Assembly (NCBI RefSeq): GCF_000524195.1
Contig: NW_020170398.1
Location: 494,102 to 558,101 of the forward strand
DNA: 64,000 nt
Direction: 5' to 3'
Source of the DNA: Echinococcus granulosus
Lineage: Eukaryota > Platyhelminthes > Cestoda > Cyclophyllidea > Taeniidae
Below the pieces are notes generated by a model. That model made no database searches, was not told the DNA's origin, and saw nothing but the letters and a program-made list of their open reading frames with translations. A program made the translations under genes and the position numbers. Shown here piece by piece: positions 1 to 11,143 of this stretch (positions within the stretch are counted from its first letter, which is position 1; the number at the start of each line of letters is the position of its first letter).

Positions 1-68
1 GTGAAAGGCGATCCCGCTCTCACTGGCTAAATACTACACCAAAGCGTTAAATAGGAAAAAGCACTTAC

Positions 69-252
69 TTCGAGTTCTGCATTACTGTAAGCAACGGAGT
101 AAGAGTGAGGTTTGGAACCAAATAAAACCCTCCCCAAAGAACTGCTGACAATGCTACAAAAACTGAAATAGAAGACATCAATAAGAGCCTCGAAAACCCC
201 AAAAAGAAGGTAGACACTAATGTAATAAAAAGGTCCTTGCTTAATAGCATAT
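69..252 (-). CDS. Candidate hydrophobic exon following the iRhom luminal domain
   Basis: A 184-bp stretch bounded by a good acceptor (ccggtttttcag) and a good donor (gtaagtgc) that joins in phase to the preceding iRhom exon ending at 416. It encodes two hydrophobic runs (LFITLVSTFFLGFSRLLLM and ISVFVALSAVLWGGFYLVP). It does not match what known iRhoms carry at this position, which is a Cys-rich luminal stretch before TM2. It may be an alternative exon, a lineage-specific insertion, or chance. Confidence 0.35.
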
Positions 253-3200
253 CTGAAAAACCGGATGTCCTAGCGGTTCGCTCACATCATCTAGGGTGGG
301 ACCGCTTCCAAGCTCGTGGGTCTTGCACAGAGCTCACGAGTAGCTGAGTGACGCATCTTTGGGTGCTGCACAAATTAGTTAATGATTGGAGAGCGCATGT
401 GCATTTAATACGTACACATTTCCGCACGTACGGGCCATTCAGTGACATCGGTAGAGGACCAGGTGAACGGTCCAGTGGAGCGCGGCTCGGCACAAAACTC
501 GGGATCCAGTCCGCATACGGGTCCAATGGACGGTCGAGTGGTGGATCCAAAATTTGCGAAGTCGGATTGAGAGGTGAGACTCTCCATTTGTGGATCAAGC
601 AGCGCCTCAGCCACTAGTAGGTCATGATTGTCCGAGTAATGCAACCATGTGGAAGTACTCCGAGAGCAAAAAAGACGGCTTGACTGGTAGCAGGTGCCGT
701 CCCTCATGTTGACGCAACAACCGCTTCTATAGGTATTAGTTTAACCAAACAAAAATGAATTATTTTACAGATGCGCATTAAAAAAAAGAGGATATCCAGC
801 GTTTATATTACCCTCCAAATATGCACCGACGTTTCATTTTTCGTATAGATTTTCTATTTCAAGTGTCATATTTAAGATACAGTACTTCCAAGGCGATAAC
901 ATCTGAAGCCCATGACCACATCATGGTCATTGAAATGCTTTCAAATAATGGATGCGTATGTTTTGTCTCTTCCTTAAACGCAGAAAAATCTACCGAGGGC
1001 ATATAATAGTGCGATCAGAAAGAGGAAGACAACTAGATGACCTCCACAACGAAAAATACCTTCGGTCCCAATTTTTTTGCGCCTCCACAACCACCCTATT
1101 GAGAGTGTCGTCAACACGCATGCAGGGCGAGAAAAGGGCACCCATGCGGATGAGGTCAGCCTGTTGTGGTCCAATCCAAATATTCTCGTCCTGCACTCTG
1201 CACACGTTCTCAATGTCCAGAGAGGGCATCATCACTTGTTTGTTCACTGTGCGCTCCAGGTTGATGCCGATCGGTGCAAAACCATATCCAACGCAGGCGA
1301 ATATCATCACCAGGAGGTGAATGAAACACAACATGTAGGTGAAGTAAGGCCTGTTGCAAGAGAGAGCATAAGATCACAATGCAAGCTACTTGCCATGGGT
1401 GATGCTGCAGGGCCTTCCATCGCTTTCTAAATGTTGATGAAATTGCCAAGCGTTTCATTAAGGGTTAAAGCCTAATAATCAAAGTTTACTAAAACCGATA
1501 TGCCAGTTTCAATTGTCGCTTTTAGGGGCAGATAAATATGTACAAGATTTGGTCAATTTCCGAATGAGAAAGAAAATATAAAATAGCGCGAATAACATTG
1601 AAGTAGGACATCATTCGAGAAAACTACGTAAAAAACATGCAGTGGAACCTATCTTCACATACCAACATTGACACAGGGTGATCTGCACAATAAGCACGGT
1701 CGTAATTCCAAAGCCATGGTTTACACAGGTGAATCCATAGCATCTATGCATGCGTCATAAATCCAGAATATGATAAAGTTTGACGGTGTATATTTAACAT
1801 GCGTATATGCATACATTGTTATATATATATATATATCTCACCGATAATCCAGCATGCTGTCATCCACCTGACGGTAAATTTCATCCGTCGGTTTCGACCT
1901 TCGGAAGAAATGACTCAAGAATCGAAATGGCTCACTTTGCCTATATCGACCTAACAATTTGCTGCTATTATGGTGGTCAGGTTTTAACAAGATCAATGGT
2001 GTCAAAGGAGACATGGGTGTCGAAGAGTTTTCACCACGATGGACACGAGGACGAATGATGTATGGAGTGCCAGCATCAGGCCCCGCGTGTTTTGCAGAAG
2101 GATGCTTGAGGGGATGGGAACTCTGATTGTCTGGGGATGAGGATGACCCTCTGACGTCCAAATTGGCACCATAATCAGTACCTCGTGATTCAGTAAAGGC
2201 TAATGTGGGACCAAGATTGAGGGGAGGAGGGCGAACCATAGAAAGACGGGGGGCAGCTGATACACCCGAGATTTTAGTTTCGAGGTGAGAAGCGATCTGT
2301 GCATCCAAAGCAGCCACATCTTTCGATTTATGAGTCTGCTTAACTGCAAAGTCCACTAGCATGTCACCAAAGCCATCAGTTTGATCAGGAGTCTTGGAGA
2401 GCTGTGACGTGGAGGTTGAAGGGAAGAATATACGCCGTCCACTGACTGGTAAATCCAAGGGTCCTCTGGAAAGGGTTTTTAGTGAATATGAATGTAATTC
2501 AATGCAGCTGTGAGATCTGAAATCTCTTGAAGTTGCACCACCTTTTACCGGTGCAGAACGCAAAGCTGTACCATGAGACAAAGGTGTGCGCTGTGATTCC
2601 TGGTTATTAAGAACCTCGAGGTTCCGATCGTGATGTTCGGGTGCTGCATGTGAGGCTCGCCAAGTCGTATCAGACATCAGAATTTCATTCGAGAGAGGAG
2701 AAGAAACGATTGTACCGGCGGGTAATTTCAAAACAGTCGGCTCAAATCCAGACATCTGTTTACAAAGTAAAATGTGCAACTTCCTTAAACAACGTACTGT
2801 AAGATTTTATGACCAGTGAATAGAGAAATGACAAATAACTGAATAATTTAGCTGCAGCTGTTGTAAGTTGTACAACGTGGTGTTGACACCCACCAACAAA
2901 CCCCAAAGCAGCACCACTATTTTCCAGACGTAACGCATGCTTCATTGATAAATAAGGTGGTGATGTAATATGTTGTGCTACAGTAGAATATCTTGCAATT
3001 CAGCCACCTTCACACGATTTATGGCCTAATGAATCGGACAGAGATTTGATTTTATTGAGGCCTTGAATAAATAATAATTTGCGGTAGCTCTGTTGGTATC
3101 CACTATCAAGCAATCTAAATCAACAAAGCTAATCTTGAACAAACCAAACTAGTCGACCAAACAAAGCTTGCATTTATTCGTTCAGTTTAAAGTTTTAACT

Positions 3201-4030
3201 ACGTAACCTTTAAGAGACAATGGAGTAGTTTTAATATGATTTAATGGGACGAAGCGTACTCGATGAAGAACCAAGCCACCATTACTTCGGTCATGATTCC
3301 GGCGACGCCTAACAGCAGTGTCCATGAACAGGTTACTCAATGTCCGAAGTGCGCTATTTCGATATGCAGAAACGCCAGAGGGTGAGAAAGGCGTAGGAGT
3401 TCCAAGATGAGTCATCAGATCAACCTTAGAGTGAGCAAAATAAGAGCAAACTCTCAAACATCTAAAGCAGTAGGCTAAGGGGAACTCACCTGTCGACGGA
3501 GGGAAGATCTCAGAAGAGAATCAGGCTGCGAATGCGAAATGCTGAAGTCGTTGCAAGACTTCCCCTAATGTAGTAATTATGCACATTTCATCAAAAGTAG
3601 TACACTGGTAATTATTTTTAGCATAGTAACGATATAAGGCCGCGTTCAGGAAAGTCCTAAATGTTCAGAGCTCTTGCAACAAACAAATCGGCTCTCATCG
3701 GTGCTAGTGAAAACTATTAGAAAAATTCATTGTGAAAATAACTAGTTTGGAATGTCAAGTTATGTAGCAGAGAGGCATGTATACAAACCAGCTTTTCAGC
3801 TTTAATATTGCCGTATTTCTTCAAATTGTATCGAAGACGTCTTGAATTCCAGTCTTCATTGGCATTTATAAAACCGTGAACTAGGAGGTCCACAGCTCTG
3901 TTCTTGAGGGAATCTGGTGAGGCAGCCCTTTCAAATAGTGGTAAGACGTGTAAATCAGGTTGACATACTGCGGGATAACGCTGTCACAAAAGAATGAGGT
4001 TCGCTTTGAAACTTCTTCGTAGGTGCTCAT
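69..4030 (-). CDS. RHBDF: Inactive rhomboid protein (iRhom), 3'-truncated by window edge
   Basis: Family role: catalytically dead rhomboid of ER/Golgi that controls trafficking of ADAM17 and EGF-family ligands. Exons read on the minus strand with consistent phases: 4030-3969, 3927-3789, 3564-3490, 3424-3203, 2755-1842, 1350-1060, 726-416. The start (MSTYEEVSKR) is the only ATG joining in frame to the conserved N-terminal block (exon 2, DWNSRRLRYNLKKYG). Exon 5 is a long Ser/Pro-rich cytoplasmic region ending DDSMLDY. Splicing with a shared CGG codon gives RPYFTYMLCF, the hallmark entry into TM1, followed by YGFAPIG. The luminal iRhom homology domain is clear: ENIWIGPQQADLIRMGALFS, then SGCCV after the next junction, then GPVCGLDPEFCAEP and TEWP. 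The rhomboid core must lie left of base 1. A further in-phase exon (252-69) is doubtful and listed separately. The exon 4 donor (3203 versus 3208) was chosen by phase. Confidence 0.88.
1820..1836. repeat. (AT)n microsatellite
   Basis: Uninterrupted TA dinucleotide run beginning a few bases into the iRhom intron, just downstream of the donor at 1841. Confidence 0.9.
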
Positions 4031-5312
4031 CGTAGAACACAACTACCACCTGCACGCTCGCATTGTAGCCAGCCAAACTAGCCCGTATGCCACTTTACAA
4101 AAATGGCAGTAACTAGACAGTAAAGATTAACAATTACAAAAGAGTGTGGAATCTAGGATCACTAAAGTTAGTGATTAAAAAAGATTACCTAAAGTAGTCG
4201 GTGCAAAAGAACACTTATTAAAATGATTCGATTTTACCAAAAGGGTAATAGATGGCAATGTGAATCAATCCTTTATAGTGAGTTCAAATAAGTTATCAAT
4301 GTCTCAAGAACGTAAAAAATAACAAGATTTATTGCTAAATAATCTGCTGCTTTGCTTTTTTTAGCATTTTTTTGTCCGAAAAGATCAGTTTATGCAGTTC
4401 GTGCTCCTGCTTGGCGCAGTGGAGCGGACCTATATAGGGCGCTGGCCATCTCTCCTCTAGGTAAACAAGAAACCCTTTATTTTGTCCTAGCTAGAAATGC
4501 TACATTTTAAAAAAGGTTCTAAAGTGCAGGGCTATTGGCAGCAGGTGAACTTAAACCGAAAAGAAAAATACAACTATTTAATCCCTGAATCCATGCCTTG
4601 ACCTTGGAGGAGAGTACACCTTGCATTCTGCAAAAATGATGCCACTAAAAACAAAGCCCATCCTAAAGGCGAAATAATTTGTTAGAAATTTGCCTGAGGT
4701 ATTCAAATATTTTACTTATTGATAAATACAGTGCTTTTTTAACGTTTGTAAGCTAATTGGATGCCGGGTAGACAGCTAAACGACATGGGAACAGGAACAA
4801 ATTTGCAAGTTGTAGGCGACACAAAAGTGAACTACTTTTCATTTCGTATTTAAATGCATAACCCTAATTTTAAGTCATTTTGTGTGCATAAACTTGAGTC
4901 CCTACTGAGCCAGTCCCAACCATAAGTAATACGAGGCCAGCGATACTTCTTTGTTTTAATACAATTTCTGGGAACAAAAAAAACTTTGGACAAAATGGGT
5001 CATTGAATATTGGATGGTGAATTGTATTCATGCTGACTAAGCGATTTACGTCCCTCATTCTTTGAGTCTCCTGGTTGAATTCCAAACCCCCGTCCGCGCA
5101 GTGGCAAAGGCGAGAAAAAGGTCATATTCACATTGACATTTAAAAGAAAAATCATCCCGTTTAACGATTTGCACCATGTTCTCCTTATAACCCCCCGGTA
5201 AATCCTTACCGAAATGACATCTTATCCGCTATTTTGCAAAACCCCATGACTCATTTTACGACCAGAAGTACCACAACTAGCATTAAATCCAGCTTGTCCT
5301 TTTTTCAGAGGG
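4031..5312. other. iRhom 5' flank, no gene seen
   Basis: AT-rich spacer upstream of the iRhom start. It should hold the iRhom promoter and 5'UTR. Only short chance reading frames are present. A TATATAGGG-like string lies near 4430 but nothing ties it to a start site. Confidence 0.5.
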
Positions 5313-5373
5313 AGTAATGTGGCGTCCCAAGACTTCCCTAAAGCTGAAAAAAGACACACTACTAGGGCAGGAT
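5313..5373 (+). repeat. Fragment of the foldback element
   Basis: Resembles, with mismatches, the inner right-arm segment of the second foldback copy (compare 17124-17185: a shared GACTTCCCT core and a GGCAG end). It abuts the left end of the complete-looking copy at 5374, so a partial copy or a rearranged arm lies next to it. Confidence 0.6.
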
Positions 5374-5719
5374 TGTAATAGGATAGTGGTTTATCCCTCG
5401 GCACTGCTGAGGCACCACTTTGTACTTTGAGTTAGCCCCCATGTACCTCGCTGGGTGGGCTGGCCTTTTGGGCCATGCCAACAGCCCAGACGCCTTCTCT
5501 GCGCTGAACATGTATTCTGCCCGAGTATTGTGTCTTCTTTCGTCTTCAGGGAGTCCCGGGACGCTACAGGATATATGTATGTATTCAGCACAGAGAAGGT
5601 GTTTGGGCTACTGGCATGGCCCGAAGGCCAGCCCACCCATCGAGGTACATGAAGACGAATTCAAAAGTTTAAAGGTGGCGCTTTAACAATACCGACGGAT
5701 AAACCACCACTGTATTGCA
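5374..5719. repeat. Foldback (inverted-repeat) transposable element, copy 1
   Basis: An element of about 346 bp whose two halves are imperfect inverted repeats. The left end reads TGTAATAGGATAGTGGTTTA and the right end, reverse-complemented, reads TGCAATACAGTGGTGGTTTA. Further inside, GTACCTCGCTGGGTGGGCTGG (left) pairs with the reverse complement of the right arm near 5620-5648. No transposase frame is present, so it is non-autonomous (MITE or foldback type). No target-site duplication was obvious. The same sequence recurs at 16777-17322. The superfamily is not identifiable from the ends alone. Confidence 0.8.
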
Positions 5720-6434
5720 GTAACTATTATAAAAATAAATATCAAATACTCCTACCCTCGAATTTTAGTATATCATAAAAGTTGAAGAATATAGTAGAAT
5801 TGTGGTTCCAGCAAATCTGTAAACGACGAGCATTTCTAAATTTCAAGTTAGCAATTTGACAATATATTCCCAAATAATTAAGAACAAATGTTCCACGTGC
5901 CAAATAAGATGATCTTACGTGAGTACACAGAGATCGTAAAATTATGGATATTTATTCGTTATAAAAATACTGGACATTGCAAATTTTTTTGGAAACTGAA
6001 ATAAAAGTTAAGTTGTAGCAAAAGGGTTTCCTGCAAAGGAATCAGAACTCAGCAATTTCTATAAGTGTCTTTTGTAAGACAGATTTTCCCGGTAATCGAC
6101 TATCCGCATCCAACAGGATACCACCTAAGCCAAATATTTTGTTACCTATTTTATGAATATGAATTAGTTATAGTATAGTTCGTGTTACTCTATCATCGCG
6201 ATGAATTACGATACAGTGTAAAGATTCTTCTTGTTCCTCCGCATTAACAAAATAAAAATTATAGCATTTTGATGCTTACAGTGTTACACCTGACTTAACT
6301 TTTTTCAAACTCATTCTAATTCTCCTCCATTATCTGTGCTTTGTGCACGCAAATTTTTGTTTAAATAAGTAAACTGGAGTATCCGGCGGGTAGCGAATTC
6401 TTAACCGACTTTTCTCGTTCAAATACCTCAGCAA
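5720..6434. other. DDX6 5' flank
   Basis: AT-rich, no coding signal. It ends in tacctcag followed by CAA and the DDX6 ATG, a splice-acceptor-like site 3 nt before the start codon, compatible with spliced-leader addition or with an unseen upstream 5'UTR exon. Confidence 0.5.
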
Positions 6435-7832
6435 ATGCAGGACGGTGATCAAGCTTCTGAAGCAGACAATTGGAAGGCTTCTCTTAACCTTCCTGAAAGG
6501 GACGCACGGTTAAAGACTGCTGATGTTGCTCCTACTGAGGGCTGTACCTTTGACAGCTTTTGTCTTAAGCGGAACTTATTGAAAGGGATTTATGAAAAGG
6601 GGTGGGAGTACCCCTCTCCAGTCCAAAGATCCAGTATTCCTGTTGCGCTCACCCGCAGGGATATCATTGCTCGTGCCAAAAATGGTACTGGTAAAACTGG
6701 TGCATATTCCATCCCTATTTTGGATTCGATCGACCCGTCTCTGAATAAGATACAAGCATGCATATTAGTACCGACGCGTGAGCTAGCACTTCAAACTAGT
6801 CAAATTTGCATCGAATTGGCCAAGCATATGGACATTAAGACAATGCTTATGATTGGCGGAACATATCTGAAAGATGACCTGATTCGTTTGAGTCAAACTA
6901 TTCATGTGGTTGTCGGAACACCGGGACGCATGATTGATCTAATGTCACGAGGCTTCGTGGATCTTAGCTACTGTAAGACCGTTGTTCTTGATGAAGCGGA
7001 CAAATTGCTGTCTGAGGAGTTGAAGAATGCTGTTGAGAAGATACTGGAGAAAGTTGATAAAAATAGGCAGCTCCTGGTCTATTCAGCTACATACCCCGTG
7101 GTTGTACAGTCGTTTATATCAAAACATCTCAAAAATCCATTCGAAATCAATCTCATGGAACGCTTAACACTCAGGGGCATAACGGAGTACTATGCGTACG
7201 TACAGGAGAAATTCAAGGTAACCGCTTACTACGGCCTAATTAGCTTTAGGTTCACTGTTTGAATACTTTGTTTTCCAAGCTTCAAATTTGTCAAGCGATC
7301 ATTTTCTGCAGTTCTGCTCAGCGCGTTGAACTTCTTGCAAAGAAAATCACCCAACTTGGATATTCGTGTTTTTACATTCATTCTCGAATGCCCCAACAGG
7401 ACCGGAATCGCGTTTTTCATGATTTTCGCAATGGCATTTGTAGGACGCTTGTGTGTACCGATCTCTTGACTCGTGGTATTGATATACCAACTGTTAACGT
7501 CGTGATAAATTTTGATTTTCCAAAATATGCTGAAACATATCTGCATAGAATTGGGCGTTCTGGTCGATTTGGACATCTCGGCATAGCTATAAATCTAGTT
7601 ACTTTTCAGGACAGGTAAGTTTAAATTGAGACTTATTGCGTCTAGGTATGCGCTGAAAAATATCGAAAGGGAATTACGTACTGAAATCAAGCCAATTCCT
7701 AAAGAGATTGACAAGAGACTCTATGTAGCAGAATTTCAGGACGAAGCCAACATGGATGAGGAAACGAAGAGTGCGCTTTATTATGGTAGAGTTCTTCAGC
7801 AACGAGAAGCCCTTAACAATGGCGCCGAATAG
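6435..7832 (+). CDS. DDX6: ATP-dependent RNA helicase DDX6 / Me31B / Dhh1, complete
   Basis: DEAD-box helicase of P-bodies that promotes decapping and represses translation. Exons 6435-7217, 7250-7614 and 7646-7832 join in phase to 444 residues, close to the family length. The introns are only 32 and 31 bp. Motifs in order: Q motif (F39 to PSPVQ), Walker A AKNGTGKT at about 81-88, PTRELALQ at 113-120, TPGR at 162-165, DEAD at 186-189, SAT at 217-219. After the first splice come [16 protein letters not shown] and [17 protein letters not shown], then [10 protein letters not shown] and [13 protein letters not shown]. The C-terminus ([18 protein letters not shown]) is diagnostic for DDX6 rather than eIF4A or DDX3. 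The N-terminal tail is short and acidic. Convergent with kinesin-5 downstream. Confidence 0.97.
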
Positions 7833-9450
7833 CCCGCTTACCTTATTTTGGTTTTTATTCGGTTAGTGTATAATCGATCTTCAGATGGCTTCCCGATGTC
7901 ATTCATTCCCGTGATACCTTGTATATTATTCCGCGAGACGTTTATTTTTTGTTAAAGTCCCCCTTTCCACTGTATATACTACCCTCATTTGTACAGACGG
8001 GTGCTTTTGCCCATAATTTGTATGGTGCTCTGACTATCGGTCTTGTATCGTTTCCGGTTAGATCTCCGGTGCGATACCAGCAGCGTGTAGCATTTCCAGC
8101 CTTTCAACTTTGTAGACACTGATCTGTTTCAGTCGTACTAATCAGTGTTCGGTTGTTTTCTTGGTCATGATGCACTGTTCGCAAGCTTGGCCTTGAGTTT
8201 GTATGCGGCAGTGCGTGTACTGCTTGGTTTGTAAGACCATTTTCATCTTTTCGGATAGTTGGTCAGTGTTGATGTACCAGGCGCTCGTATTCAGTTGCGG
8301 AAAAAGAAACTGACCTTGAATGTTTAAATAAAGGGAGAAACTGCGAGTTCTTGACTTTTTGCGTGGTTTGTGGTCACTTGGGGTGCTGGGTGGTTGTACC
8401 GTCGCCGTGGTGGTTCTCGAGTCGTGCCGGTTTGGTGCGCTGGTTGGTGGCAAAGTATAATCAGTAGCTGGTATTTGAGCGACGTGATTCCTGTGGTTCC
8501 TGATCTCCCATTTCTCCAAGTAGCATAACAGGATGGGTGCGCACTGAGGTTGCATTCCGTATTTAAAGCGCGGGAAACGTTTGGGATTCAACCGCCATAT
8601 TTACCCATCGGGTGATTGCGCATCTGCTAGCGCGGATTTATCTTGGTGTTTGAAGAGGGCGTGTTAGCTCGACACCTGCTGCTCAGGTACTTGTACGTAT
8701 TGAATTCATTTGCTCGGTTTCTGTGCCCTGTATGATTGAATAAGTTGCAAGTACATTAGCTTCTTAAATCTCTACAAGTCTTGTTACCCTCTGGTGCCCC
8801 TAAAAGCGTGAGTTCCTCCAATTGTAAAATACAGTTGCCCATTGTACTAATCGTTTAACAAGGAAATTTGTGCTAAAGACTGGCAAAAGCAATGGGGCTA
8901 AATGGTATTTGTGATTATTTGTGCTGGCCGGAATCAAACTCCGTCAGTGGCCGATCCTCCATTTTTCATGCAGTTTTATCCACACCTCTAATAAGGTCTA
9001 TCGAGGCCTAGGCGTGTGTGATTATGAAAATCGGGGATATGCTGCAAATTTCACGATCGTAATTTTTTGCAATTTCCCCCTTATTGTTATGCACAGCATT
9101 AAGAAGGTGACCTGCCATTCCTGAAATCATATAATTGTGTTTATTTCCTTCACAGTGTACTCGTGGTATAAAATGTTCGAACTTTGCCCACATTCATTGG
9201 TACTTCCTGCTGAAATGGATACCAAGTTAAGGATTAGTGAAGCTTATTTGATGACCGGATCTCTTGGCGTATAGCTAATCGTCCAGACACGAAGTGGTTA
9301 CTGAGCATCGCTTTAGATGCAGAGAAATTCTTTTAGATAAGGGAATACATTAAAATGAACCTCGAAATGGTGGACTACATTAAGTTACTTCAAAACGGAG
9401 ACAGGTGAGGCATAAAACATTCCGACATATCCTCAGTCGAAACGACGGAT
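7833..9450 (+). other. Probable long 3'UTR of DDX6
   Basis: About 1.6 kb without convincing coding sequence. The plus strand is clearly T/G-rich in this stretch, as in other 3' flanks here. An AATAAA at 8327-8332 is a candidate polyadenylation signal. The skew fades near 9.3 kb, where the neighbouring minus-strand gene's flank begins. Confidence 0.45.
8327..8332 (+). terminator. Candidate polyadenylation signal (AATAAA) for DDX6
   Basis: Canonical hexamer about 495 bp after the stop codon in T/G-rich sequence. Position alone supports it. Confidence 0.35.
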
Positions 9451-11143
9451 CCACTTAGCCATACTTTATGTTCATTTTAGTCTCAAATTTGTAAAGCCCA
9501 GATGTTGTTGATTTGGATTCTTTTGAGAACTGAGACATGGGGTCCTTTCCCGTCTCCACTTCATACTTCACTCCTTCATCCGCATTACAGTCAATGCCAC
9601 CTTGGCTGGACTGACCCTGTAAAACCTTAACATCGAGCCCAGATCCGACAGTAATTATCCTCACCGAATACCTCCCACTGTGTCTGTGTACGACCACAGG
9701 AGCAACTTTAGGAAGTAAGGAGCCTTGACATGCTGTAAGGCATATCGCATTCGCAGTGCAGGGGCACATTAAGCATTTAGGCACCCCAACAAGTGGAGCG
9801 GGAAAGCGTGAGCCACCCACGCACCTCCCAGTTAGCTGCGCACCAACCGCAAAACGTTACTCCTCACTTTTGCCACAATTTCGCAACACGTTATCAAGGA
9901 ATACCAAGAACGTCTCATGGTGCTTGCGTAACACCGAGCCTAGACTTTTATTTTCGCGGAGCATTAGATCACATGGAAACAGTACCTTAATACGTAAACT
10001 AGCGGAATTCTTCTGAAGTTGACTTTTTCTAACATATGGTAACTACAGATCAGTTCCGTACCTTGATTTTCAGTTTAAAGCACTTTTTCGATAAAAAGTT
10101 GAAGCCAACCCAACCGAAATTCGTCAGCTTTGTTGCTTTACCCATGACAAACAAGCACCCATTAAGCAAGAGCTCACCCTCCCCAGTTTTGATCTCCGTT
10201 CTTCATCTACTTTTCGTTAAACAGTAGAAAGTCTACCCGACCGTCTCCAAATCCTCCAGAGACGAAACAAGAGGAAATAATCTAAGTTCTCATCGCTGGC
10301 ACGAAACAGCACCACGAAAGTACGTAAAACTCACATTCGTTCGAAGTCAATCTAGGCAGGTTGCCACCCCAACACAACACCCGCGGAAGCAGAATGCACG
10401 AGCGGAGAAGAAAGGACCCTATAATAGACTGGAATCCTGCTGCCACCAATATCAAATCGGCACCCAACACCTCGCAAGTCAGACAAACTCCCACTCAAAC
10501 CACCACTTACATACATCAGTAGGGGGAGGCACAACCACCACATTTAATCCACATAGTCATGAAAAATAAGACGAATACCGACGAAAATCGTATAGTCAAC
10601 AAACGTTCAATACACAAATATGAGATGAAGTGACATAAAATACAAGCGCATGCTAAGTCAAGCCTGCCTTGATTGATGACGCTCCAGATTGGGCGTCGGC
10701 CGAGTGGCGCTTCTTTGTCGCAACTCCCGAGACGCTGGTAAGCAAATCATCCTCTGAGGTCTGCAAAAGAAGCATAATTTGGATGTCTTTTAACCACCTA
10801 ATTCCTTTTGAAACTTCGAATTCGCAAATGTAAGTTGTATAACAATACAACATGAGTCCCAACCCCGGAGAGTACTAGAGAAGCCTAATCGGCTAATTGC
10901 ATCAAGACTGGCCATGAAAAGCAAAAGCAGTCTGGAACGGACCGATCGAACATCTGAAACAGTATTAATTGTATACCTTACGAGAGTTCGACTCTACAAA
11001 ACAGGATTATGTTGTAGTAATAAGATAAAGGAGCCTTAAAGTAAGCTAAGGGCCAATTACCTGAAAACGACCTGACTTGGGGGAAAGGGTACCCTAAAGC
11101 ACAAGGAGTGAACATTTAAATTCTATTCAAATTAAGACAGAAA
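9451..11143 (-). other. Probable long 3'UTR of kinesin-5
   Basis: The plus strand here is A/C-rich, so the kinesin sense strand is T/G-rich, mirroring the DDX6 3' flank. No reading frame shows recognisable protein features. A minus-strand AATAAA at 9952-9947 is a candidate polyadenylation signal about 1.2 kb after the stop codon. Confidence 0.4.

Noticed and set aside
1210..1458. Minus-strand frame (FRKRWKALQHHPW) that resembles an iRhom juxtamembrane segment
   Set aside because: The exon ending at 1842 joins in phase directly to 1350 (CG|G), giving DYRPYFTYM. The extra frame would break phase and is a shadow plus intron.
5391..5686. Overlapping frames on both strands within the foldback repeat
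   Set aside because: Mirror-image translations of the inverted arms; no transposase motif.
8142..8591. 149-codon minus-strand frame
   Set aside because: Low-complexity Thr/Pro-rich translation, no motif, lies in the T/G-rich 3' flank of DDX6. Likely a by-product of composition.
9455..9820. 121-codon minus-strand frame
   Set aside because: No recognisable domain, no splice context. Inside the probable kinesin-5 3'UTR.
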